Shown: one piece after another, positions 53,012 through 62,394 of the stretch | How the letters are laid out: the number at the start of each line of letters is the position of its first letter | Numbering within the stretch: position 1 is the stretch's first letter | DNA from: Certhia americana | Lineage: Eukaryota; Chordata; Aves; Passeriformes; Certhiidae | Reading direction: 5' to 3' | Length of the DNA stretch: 64,000 nt | Assembly: GCA_018697195.1 (NCBI GenBank) | Contig: CM031878.1 | Span: forward strand, 10,277,566-10,341,565 | Position numbers and translations under genes: made by a program | Notes under the pieces: model-generated | Databases searched by the model: none | The model's input: only the letters and a program-made list of their open reading frames with translations | What the model was told of the DNA's origin: nothing

Positions 53012-53392
53012 TTAGAATCATTGAAGTTGAAAAAGATGCTGATGATCATCCAGTTCAACCATTAACCTAAAACAAAATCATATCCCAAATGGCTTCCAGG
53101 ATATAATTCCAACCCTTTCTCTGGACAGCCTGTTCCAATGCCTGATCACCCTTTCAGAGAGAATTTCTTCCTAATTTCCAATCAAAAACCTACCTTGGCA
53201 CAACTTGAGGCCCATTTCTTCTTGCCCTGTCTCCTGTTACCTGGGAGAAGACATGGACTGACATCTGGCTACACCCTCCTTTCAGGGAGTTGTAGAGTGT
53301 GTTAAGGTCCTTCCTGAGCCTCTTCTCCAGACTTAAACAACCACAATTCATTCAGCTGCTCCTCATCAGACTTGTGCTCCAAATTTACTAAT
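53012..53392 (-). mobile_element. CR1 LINE, 3' fragment in minus orientation
   Basis: 'agaatcattgaagttgaaaa', 'gatcatccagttcaaccatt', 'ctggacagcctgttccaatg', 'cctgatcaccctttcagaga', 'gaatttcttcctaatttcca' and 'cctgagcctcttctccagac' followed by 'ttaaacaacc' are the reverse complement of CR1. It is 5'-truncated at about 53390 and runs in the same sense as WDR70. Confidence 0.92.
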
Positions 53393-53559
53393 GGAACCTA
53401 TATCTTCAAAGGTGTGCTACTCACTAACTTCACACAATACGGTTAATGAAAAGAACATTAAGGCTTTTATTTATCTCTTTGAATTAATTACATTTTTGAA
53501 GCTGACTAGACATCATGATCAGATGACCTTCCCTACTCAGCCTTTTTAGTTCCATAGGC

Positions 53560-53740
53560 CCAGGGTGGGTCAGCAGTGCCCCCCAGGACAAATCCCATCC
53601 CAGAGCACCGAGCACGGCACAGCCGGGCCATGCAGGGCACGGTCCTGCTGGGCTCAGCCTTGGGGTGGCCTCAGCCTGGGCCCTGCTGGGCCCTGCTGGT
53701 GGAGAAGGGTGGGAAGGAGGGAAACAAAGCTGGAACCTCC
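53560..53740. other. GC-rich patch with CCTGCTGGG repeats
   Basis: About 180 nt of markedly GC-rich sequence in an AT-rich intron, with repeated 'ctgggccctgctgggccctg' words. It abuts the 5' side of the CR1 at 53740-54118 and might be an unrecognised 5' part of that insertion or an older GC-rich repeat. The long minus-strand frame over it (to 53951) reflects composition, not a gene. Confidence 0.5.
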
Positions 53741-54118
53741 TGTGAGCAGCAGCTGAAGCCTTTGGGCTTGTCCACTTTGGAGAAAAGGAGGCTGAGGGAA
53801 GAGCTGCTCTCTGCAGCTTCATGAGGAGGGGAAGGGCACAGGGAGCTGAGCACCTCTCCCTGGCATCCAGGGGCAAGATGCACAGGAATGGTTCAGAGCT
53901 GTGCCAGGGAACTAGGTGCCAGGTGCCTAGTGTCAGGACACTAGGAGGCATTTCTTTGAGAAAGGTAGTCCCAGACTAACACATGTTTCCTGAAGATACG
54001 GTTGACTGGTCGACGTCCTTAACACCAAGATTTAACTTCTGGACAGCCCTGAACTGGTCAGATAGTTGGATGATCATTGTAGGTCCCTTCCAATTGGAAC
54101 TATTCTTTTCAATTCTTG
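53740..54118 (+). mobile_element. CR1 LINE, 3' fragment of a second subfamily
   Basis: 'gtccactttggagaaaagga', 'ggctgagggaagagctgctc', 'cagcttcatgaggaggggaa', 'cacctctccctggcatccag', 'ggaatggttcagagctgtgc', 'acactaggaggcatttcttt', 'ggacagccctgaactggtca' and 'atgatcattgtaggtccctt' (followed by 'ccaattgg') track a CR1 subfamily with an attcttttcaattc-type tail. A deletion removes the 'cactggaacaggct' part. A perfect 9-nt inverted repeat lies at 53926-53945. Confidence 0.9.
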
Positions 54119-55561
54119 TTCACAGCTCCACTCTTAAGATGAATTACTGATTAAACTCCAGAGACTTTTTAGTTTCTGTTATTAAATTTCACAGAATACT
54201 GTCTTCAAGACCTGTGGGGCAAATTAAGCAATCCAAATTGTTTCTTTTCACAGGATATGTCCAAATTCTGGAAAGAACTGTCACTAGCATGAAGCAAAAT
54301 GCAATGAGTTCAAAATACTTTCCTTGTAATTTCAGCCATGTAGTGTCTGTGAAAATTCAACTATGCAGCCATTTATAGTAGTGTTTATCTGGTTTTCTCT
54401 TACTTGTCCAGACCATTTAATTCACAGTAATCAAAGCATCAGGGATGTACTGACTCCACTTCTGGTATATTAGTTAGGCAACTTGATTAGATGGGAGAAA
54501 ATTAGACAATCTTCATCATTTATAGTACCTTAATTTGTTTTTCATGATCTACAAACTATTCAACCTAATAAAGAAACCTTACTAATGTCTAACTGCATTC
54601 AAAATATCAACAAACTCTCTGAAGTACTGATTCCAGCATTTAATAATAATTCCTATTATGGAAGTAGTACCTCTGTGCCTACAATCTGGAACAATATACA
54701 GTTTGCTTAAGTGTATTTTAAAATTTAATTTTTCCATAAAGCATAACGTAGTATTCAGGTTTTTCTCCTTCTGAACATGTCTTATCAGAAACAGTGAATT
54801 TTCCTCTTAAAATAATATTTTCATGTACCCATGCGTTAAACCAGTAACTTGGTCCTTTTCACTGGAAAAAGAAAACAAACCATATTATTTAAAGTAATAG
54901 ATAATTGAATTCTTCGTTTTACAGTGGACCATTCTACAGACACATTAGTGGGGAAATTCAATCCTTACTGTCACTCTGGAGTAAAGAAGATTGCATATTT
55001 GGAACATCAGTTGAAAATCATTCATGAACCTGCTACTGACAGCTGGAGTAACTTAATTAATGCAAATGTCACTTGACATTTTGCCATTTGATTCTAACCA
55101 CAAAGAACAAGACTGAAGCCACAAAATAATTTCTACCAGTCTCTTTACACTTGTCAAACAAGATCCATCAATATTCCTAAAGTGAAACTTGCAACTTCCA
55201 ATTAAAGTCCTCAATCTTCCTAGTGAATTCAGTTACACTGAGTATCTACATAGGAACTATTCTACTCCAAAGGAATACTGGGTCAAGTTAAATTTTGTCC
55301 AATAATTTCTGTAAAAACAATTAACCAACAATTTTCATGAAATATCATTAAAAATAATTTTAAGCCACAGAACTAAAATAATACAAACAAAATGCATTTA
55401 TTACCTAGAGGCAAAACAAATACAATATTTTATTCCAGATCCCACAATATTAAGTACTTACTAAAGATTAAAAAGAATGATATTTAAAGTAAATTAAGTA
55501 TACCACAAAAGCTAAACTGGCCTCTCAAAAAACACTATCAAAGACAGGCCTCAATACTTAC

Positions 55562-55638
55562 CCATCATTAGAACACGTCAAAAATTCTTCCTTTATCTTT
55601 GGATGCCAACAGCCTGAATTGAGCATTGCTGTGTGACC
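55562..55638 (-). CDS. WDR70: WDR70 internal exon C (77 nt)
   Basis: This short exon reads GHTAMLNSGCWHPKIKEEF then LTCSND, ending two bases into a Gly codon. It supplies the inner strands of a WD40 blade (GH start, CWHPK, F-L-T-C-S-N-D-G) whose last strand is in the next exon. The acceptor is TTTTTTTTAG and the donor is GTAAGT at 55561. The phase-2 end matches the one-base start of exon D, giving the joined stretch DGTVRTWDV. It is followed by the longest intron in the window. Confidence 0.94.
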
Positions 55639-57019
55639 CTAAAAAAAACCACAGAGGTCTTAGAGGGTCTTGTTAGCTATCTTACAAGGTTTTACAACTT
55701 TTAATCCGAACCCTTCAATTGGAATTGCATGAAAAATGAGGGACAGATCAGACCCTTTGGACCCTTCTGACTAATGTCAGAATGATTTAACAGATTTTAT
55801 GTCCTCTCCCCATTTCATCCTTGCTTGTTTTCATCTCTGAATTAGAAAAACCCTGACATTTTTATATTTTCTTTTTTTTTTCTTTCAGAAAATGGCATAG
55901 AATCACACTTCTTTTTCTTTTTGGGAGAACTGTAATGCAGAGAAAGTATGAAATAACAGGCATCACTACATTGTCACACAAACTCTTTTAAGCTACAGGA
56001 AAATAACAGAAGTAACAGTAACATTCAGGTTGACACAATACACCAATGTCAATCTACACTAGCCAAAGAATCCTGTTGGACAAAACTGAGAAAACAGAAT
56101 TTTAGAGTCAAGACAGGTTTAACCTCAGATGAGTTTTTCATAAAATACTGAAGCAGCAAATTGACTAGTCAGTTGTCTTCCATTAAGACTGAAAAAGCAG
56201 AAGGTGAGTGTTTTATGCAAAGTAAGCAACTGCCATTATGGTAACTATGAATATAACTACATTACTGGACTGTATCTTGTCCAGTTGGTTTTATTTTGAA
56301 ATACAGGTACGTGCTCATTGACTATGTTCAAAGAGAAATTTGGAAACTACTGCAATGCTGGAATTACTTCAGTTTGTTTTAAGCACAAATAAGGAGAGAA
56401 ATACTGAAAAGATAACGAGGCAATATAACAAATGTTTTAGCATTTTGACTGTTGGACCACAGTATACTGGAATTCTGGACATTTACAAGAGAAAGAAAAT
56501 CTAAATTATTTTTAAGCAAACTAGAACGAAAGCAGATGTTATTTGATGGTTTTATATATGTATAACTAGCCAAAAGAAATAGTCATCTGACAAGAACAGC
56601 TTTAGGCAAAACAGTATTTAGCCTAGTTATTTGGAAACCTACTATTACAGGAAATAAGCAAATCAATTTTATCTTCAGTCTGAGCTTTAGATTTTATCAT
56701 TACTTTTTAGGCTGAAGCTATTTTAAAAACTGACCTGAATTTAAATCATCTATCTAGAATTGTTTGCAGAAATACAAGGGCAAAGAATCAAACCATAGAA
56801 TCAAAGTTTGTGGAACTACAAGTGCAAAGTGGTCAAAACACACTGTGTTAACCAAAACTGTGGTTTGGTTAACTTCAAAACTATGAATGAACACTTCTGC
56901 ATTTGCATTTTTCACTACCATTAAAAACATACCTATTGTTGATTATTTGTCTTACAATTACAGCATGCAAGCAAACAACCTCCAGGCCCGGTCTTGAAAC
57001 CTCCAGCCCCTGACTTTAC
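55639..57019 (-). other. WDR70 intron between exons B and C (1,381 nt)
   Basis: Donor GTAAAG, acceptor TTTTTTTTAG. It is AT-rich, and no repeat is recognised. Together with exons B and C it forms a compact 1.6-kb cluster at the right end of the 28-kb intron. Confidence 0.8.
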
Positions 57020-57173
57020 CTTTGTGTTTGTCATATCCACAATGTATTGGTCTCCCTTTATGCATTCCATTACTGGGAAGCCATCTCTGTCGAGAACTTT
57101 TGCCTGAGAGTTTCCAGAGACAACAAGAATGACATCTCCCGTGCTGCTATACTGTAAAGATTTGATTTGGTGA
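57020..57173 (-). CDS. WDR70: WDR70 internal exon B (154 nt)
   Basis: The single first base T completes the Cys codon left by exon A. The exon then reads HQIKSLQYSSTGDVILVVSG, NSQAKVLDRDGFPVMECIKG and DQYIVDMTNTK. This is a WD40 blade in which the usual WD dipeptide is replaced by LD (KVLDRDG), as in WDR70 generally. The acceptor TTTATAG follows a very long pyrimidine tract (plus-strand A-rich 57178-57216). The donor is GTAAAG at 57019. It ends at phase 0, which fits exon C. Confidence 0.95.
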
Positions 57174-57174
57174 C

Positions 57175-57216
57175 TATAAAGAAAGAAGAAAAAAGAAAAA
57201 AAAAAAAAAAAGAGAA
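57175..57216 (-). promoter_or_regulatory. Exon B 3' splice site with extended polypyrimidine tract
   Basis: On the transcribed strand this is CTTTATAG preceded by a U/C tract of about 40 nt with 16 consecutive U (plus-strand A-run 57196-57211). It is an unusually strong U2AF-type binding tract, and the homopolymer is prone to length change. Confidence 0.8.
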
Positions 57217-57373
57217 ATAAAACATACCAGTTAATGTTCCTATAAACCAACACTAAAACAAAAATGTCAGTGGTGAGAAACTGTATTGCAGAAATAGACT
57301 TATATACACTCCTATATCAAAGAGGTAGGAGGCAGAAAATCTTTTACTAATGGAATAAAGTTTTTTATTCCAC

Positions 57374-57396
57374 TCTGTGTGTGCGTATGTGTGTGT
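57374..57396 (+). repeat. (GT)n microsatellite, interrupted
   Basis: CTGTGTGTGCGTATGTGTGTG, a short imperfect dinucleotide repeat with CG and TA interruptions. Confidence 0.85.
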
Positions 57397-60300
57397 CATG
57401 TTTCTTTTAACCACACACAGCTCATCAAATACGTAAAATGTCGTTTCTGGCAAATATATTTCTTTAAGAATGCTAATATAACTCCAGTGGAAAAACAGTA
57501 TGTGTCAGATTTAACTACCCAGAGCTGAAAATTCTTTTTCATCTTCCCAAAAGTAAAATGTGGAATTATAGTAATCAGTAAATTACTATAAAAGGATTAT
57601 GTAGTCATACATAAAACTTCATTGTACCTAGCATACCAGGATATGAGTCATAGATCAGCATTCTTGCATCTTTTTCTATGATCGAGGCTTTCAGTTCATC
57701 AAACTTTTAAGATAAAGTTAAATAATACCATCAGCCCTGGAAACATGACAATAAATAACCATTGTTTAATTTACTATGTCTTAGGTGATTGCTCATTTGT
57801 TGTAACAGTGTTCTCACATACATGTTCCATTGATTGACAAAACCTGCGGCAGAAACCATGGAATGCCAAGACAACAAAAAAGAACCAAAATGAAAAGCTG
57901 ACTGAGGAATGAAAAGTCCACTTCCAGCTTCAGCATATTCTCTCAGCATCCTGCATTATGAACAAATTTCACAGCTCTTCTGTATCTGAAGCAGATATCC
58001 CTTTGATCCCCTATGCTTCACTATAAGGACAGCAAAGAATGCAAAGCAGTCTACCTACTTCACACCTGCCAGAATTTATATTCCAGCACATTAATAGAAT
58101 GTGCACAGTAACATTACTTTATATTAATACTTCAGTTCTGCATCTAGATTAATCTCAAGTACAGGACAGGAAGGAATGCATTTGTCCATTAGATTTGGAT
58201 TTTCATGGCATCCAAAGTACTCTCCAAGAAATATTTTCCCATTGCTTAAGAACTAGACTAAGTGCATTCAAATGATAGCACCTTTGGAAACTACCTTTTA
58301 ACACTATTGCCCATCAGTGAAATTACCACTCAGATGACCAACAAAACCAACTGTACAGCTTGTAACTTAATATTTCAGCATTTCAGCTCTTATACAGTAG
58401 TGATTTCGTCTAGCTTTCTCAGCAGTAGCTATTATCTATTAAATCTATCCTCAAACCATGAGTTACTACATGAAACACTTAAAATATTGTAATATTTACT
58501 TTAAAAGTTCTGCACTGATCATAGTAATGTAAACTAAGCATAAGTTTCTTATTCAAAAAATGTTTGGCAAAACTGATTACATTACAATTCAAAAGCCAAA
58601 AATTGCTTCAAGCACCCTATTATGTAATACCAACTGGTAGCCAAGTTGGACTGAGTATTATAAACTGATTTTTAATAGAAAGGAGAAGACACTCAAATCT
58701 GGGAATTTCCAAAATAAATCACAATCAATGTCTGAAAAAACATTCTGATCCTCAAGAGCAAATATGAATACTTTCTCAGAAAAGAAGATGGCCAGCTACA
58801 TTAAGCTCAGAGGAAAGACTGAAAGAAATTATAGGCAATGCACAAGAGAAATAATATCTAAGGTCTAGAATATTTTCTGCAGACAGCTGACAAACCTAGA
58901 CTAAAGAATACATCAGATTCAGTTTTTGCAGAATAAATATCTTAGTAATTAATTTTTTTTTTTCTCAGTTGCACTTTGGTGCTCTTGCCCAAAGCTCAAA
59001 ATATTCCTGAGCCCCACCTGAGTACTGTATACAGAATGAAGTACTTATTAGGTTATAATTCTCATACTCTACTGCCGAAAGTGGTGAAAGAAAACAGCCA
59101 ACATCTTCAAAGCACAGGTTCATATTTTGCACTTATCACTGCTGAAATGTAAGAATAAAAAATAAACATATAGTCTATTTAAAAACTAGACTAAAACATA
59201 TTTCACTTGATGTATATTTTGATGTATGCATGAAAAGAATCTGACCTTTATCACCTATTAGGTAATAACTAACAGCTCAAAAGTAAAATTTGATTTCTGA
59301 AAGAATCCACAATACATAAAGGCCCACAGAGTCTTCAGAAAAAAAAGACCCTGTTCTCAGACACTGAAACACTAAAAATCAAACTACAGACATTAATATT
59401 ATTAACACTGCACTGTTCATAATTCAAACAATGTCATCCCACTGCTTCTCAGGAGTTCTGTATCAGCATGTCTGAACAAAGTTTTCTTTCATCTTAAAAT
59501 TACTCCCAGTAAGGAAAAGCAACTGATTTTAAGCAACTAGCATAATAGAACATAACCAATAATTTATCAAATCAATCATAGGAAAAAAATAGTTTTAGAG
59601 AAAATAACCTTTACCTAAAGGAAAAAAAACCCAAACCCATACTTTCTTGACTGTGCAATATGACTTTTAAAATCATGTCTAAAAATTGCTTCTTTAAATA
59701 GTGTATTTCCAAAGTCCCAGAAGTTACCACTTTTCTCACGTTTACTGGAACATGACCAAGATTAAGACATTGCAAAGGCAGTTCTTAAAGAAAATATTTT
59801 TGGTTCTTATTAATGTTATAGTGAAAGTCTTGGGAAACTTATAAAAAACATTTCCTTTTAATAGCATTAATCTGAGTCATTTTAGTTTATAATTACCAAA
59901 TGTGTACAGCACTTTGTACCAGAGCCTGCAGAACACAGCTATATACATGGGTATAATCATGACACAAATATTTTCTACACACATAACAGCTTTGCCTTAC
60001 AATTGCTTTTGGCTTTAACACCAAGATATGGCTTGAAAGTACTAGCTTTTTGTCAAGCAGGGCTTTTTTTTTTTAACTTTACATGATGAATACAAGGAGA
60101 AATTAACGAGAATAAATATCAGAGTAACCTGATATTATGCTACGAAATGAAGCCTTGACAATATAGAATTTATCTCAGGCTCCTTCATTTTTAAAATTAA
60201 TTAATTAAATTTATGGCTCCAGATCTGGATTTCTGCTAACACCTAATGTTTCCATACCAGAACTCCTCTGAATTCTTTGAAATTCAAGTCTGTGAATACT

Positions 60301-62260
60301 CATAGCCCTTCAATAAATAAGCTTCATAGTGAAAAAAAGTAATATAAGAACATACATACACATGGACAAAAGTTATATAATATTCCACACAGTGTTCACC
60401 AGCTTGTCTCAATGTCAGCATGAAAGAACCAGACAGAGATATAGTTCCAGCTTTATGTTTAGAAAAAGATACAGAAGCTGTGTTTGAATAAGAATTTTTT
60501 AAACCCCCAGAATTAGTTCATGAGACTTGCATCATAAGCGTAATTTCCAAACTTCACACCAGTCAAGTCTATTTTTAATATTACTTCATGTTTATGTTGC
60601 AAGTACTTTATTTATATATTAACACACTCAAACCAGAAAAATTTCACAAAGAACACTTACATAAAAATACTTGTGAGATTCTAGCAACACACTAAATGAA
60701 CAGTGTCAAGAATAACAAGTATTTTAAGTTCATATTTTACCATTAATCTTTTGCCAAAAGGAGTTTAGCAGTTTATTTGCAAGCTATCCCTGAAACAGAA
60801 CATTAACATAGAGTCTACTTGTGGTTTTTATAGAATATTTATGGTTTACACCATTATTAGCAAGTACTACTAGATTTGAACGCATTCTTCTGCTAAACTT
60901 GAAAATGCTTCGTTAAAATCATTTCCTGCTGTGGGAGTAAAGACTGTCGGCTCTCTCTGCTCAGTTATGACAGAGGAAGGACAATACCATTTTTATCCTG
61001 CTAACTAATTATGTAAATGAAATTCATGCCAGAAAAGTCTGAATGTCACTTTACATTTGAAAACTTTTATTTATTTATTCCTAAGTGGCATGCTTACTTA
61101 ATTATGTTTCCAAAGTAAATGTGTCATTTGCCAGCTTATTATAAGTCAAGGTCTGTCAAAGAGATTGGAATTGCATAATGCATTAAAGCACACTTTTTAT
61201 TTTTCCTATTTTTCATACTTCAGGACAACAGTAGAATCCCTTTCTGTTTTGCTCCTCTTCAGGATAACAGTCCTAACTTCTTCTCATCTTTCATTATCTA
61301 GATTTTTGGCATATCTATATTCAGTTATATACATTCTAGCCTTTCAAACTGACTGAATCTCAGCTGTAGCTTTTTAAGACAGTAATGATTAAAACCAGAC
61401 ATTATTACTCAGTGTATAATAAATATCAGTCCCTTTTTTAATCATACCAAAGTACCTTTTAAACTGTACCCCATAAATCAGACATCAGAATGTACCTTGC
61501 TAAAACGACTGTGGGTTTTTTTATGCAATATATTTTTCAGAAAGTTAGAGTGCACTACTGTTGAAGGACTTCTGTATTCCAGTTCTCTGGAATAATTACA
61601 TGAACTTTCTAAATTACCAGTGAATAATATCCATAGTATGGAAACAACCCTCTAAAATGCATTCTGCATTTTCTTTTCAATTTGCATATAGAGAAGCACA
61701 GAAGTAAGTGTAAATAAGTATATTTTTTCTTTAAGAAAGACAGTATTTCACACTATGCCTTTGTTCAGTGATCACTGCAATGCAAAGGACCAGTGCTTTC
61801 TGGAACAAGGGACTTCATGAAAACCAAATAAATCACCCTTCCCTTCAGAAATCCTGGCAGGAACTAGAGAGGCTCTCCACAAAGGGGTGAATTGTTGTAA
61901 CATGCTCCTTCTCTTAATTAGTTTTATATAACCAGAATACATATAGAAAGTGCATTCTGTTAATTACAACTAACTAATTACAAAGTATATTACAACTATG
62001 ATAGTCAACTTGTCTTCGAGAGGTTCCTTTCATGATGTGCTATTGACAATTGCATTGGCAAATTCACCTGCAGCTTCCTAAAAGGGGAAAATATGCAAGT
62101 TACTGTAAAAAGCAGAAAAAAAAAATAAGCAGACAAGTTCTTAGGTTCACATTCCTTGGTGTTCAAGAGCCTTTTAAATAAGCCACCTTATAAGGCTTCT
62201 GTGCAGTCTACCAGGAGCTCAACATGTGACATTAAGTCAAAAGGCAGTCTTCATGCCTAC

Positions 62261-62394
62261 CATTCACAAGGCTGGAGTGACCGAAAAGCTTGGAGAGAGG
62301 CATCCATCCCAGCAAAATCCCAGAATTTTACATCATAATCATATCCACCAGTTATCAAACGAGCACCTGAAGGATCCAACCCCAAAGCAGAAAC
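62261..62394 (-). CDS. WDR70: WDR70 internal exon A (first in window, 134 nt)
   Basis: The exon reads VSALGLDPSGARL, then ITGGYDYDVKFWDF and AGMDASLQAFRSLQPCE, ending two bases into a Cys codon. It encodes one WD40 blade with the usual GG-x-D-x-D-V-K-F-W-D strand and the linker to the next blade. The acceptor is TTTACAG after a long T/C tract (plus-strand A-run 62403-62414), and the donor is GTAGGC at 62260. It begins at phase 0 and ends at phase 2. The preceding exon lies beyond the right edge; I found no candidate for it in 62395-64000. Confidence 0.94.

Larger units (their letters stand above)
27551..55561 (-). other. WDR70 intron between exons C and D (28,011 nt)
   Basis: The longest intron in the window, with a GTAAGT donor and TTTTTCAG acceptor. 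It carries CR1 pieces at 30290-30498, 30530-31162, 38283-38377, 38938-39500, 53012-53392 and 53740-54118, a solo LTR at 48613-49246, a GC-rich patch at 53560-53740, homopolymer runs and small tandem duplications. The remaining AT-rich stretches (for example 27.6-30.2, 31.2-38.2, 39.5-48.6 and 49.3-53.0 kb) show no gene, RNA or further repeat that I can name. Confidence 0.85.
57174..62260 (-). other. WDR70 intron between exons A and B (5,087 nt)
   Basis: Donor GTAGGC, acceptor TTTATAG. It holds the long polypyrimidine tract of exon B and a GT microsatellite at 57374-57396. I see no recognisable transposon, gene or RNA in the rest. Confidence 0.75.
835..62394 (-). other. WDR70: WDR70 gene, internal part (seven exons, six complete introns)
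   Basis: Seven exons on the minus strand join in phase into 288 codons that match, by recall, the central WD40 region of vertebrate WDR70 (human protein about 650 residues). The order of repeats is conserved: a VSALGLDPSGARL repeat, IKSLQYSSTGD, GHTAMLNSG, VIPTTCTYSRDG, TDTSCLTFSYDG and TDCCFSPDD. WDR70 is a nuclear WD40 propeller protein reported to act as a DDB1-CUL4 (CRL4) substrate receptor that promotes histone H2B mono-ubiquitination and end resection at DNA breaks. The visible part gives about six propeller blades. The N-terminal region and the C-terminal basic tail lie outside the window. All borders are GT-AG, and no stop or frameshift interrupts the exons, so this is a live gene rather than a processed copy. 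Identification is from memory of the family; no alignment was run. Confidence 0.95.

Noticed and set aside
53484..53951. 155-codon minus-strand open frame
   Set aside because: It is explained by the GC-rich patch and the antisense strand of a CR1. Its Pro/Ser/Ala-rich composition is typical of such frames.
59005..59040. 'gagccccacctgagtactgt' resembling a piece of CR1
   Set aside because: Only about 25 nt match and no neighbouring CR1 sequence is present. Chance is likely.
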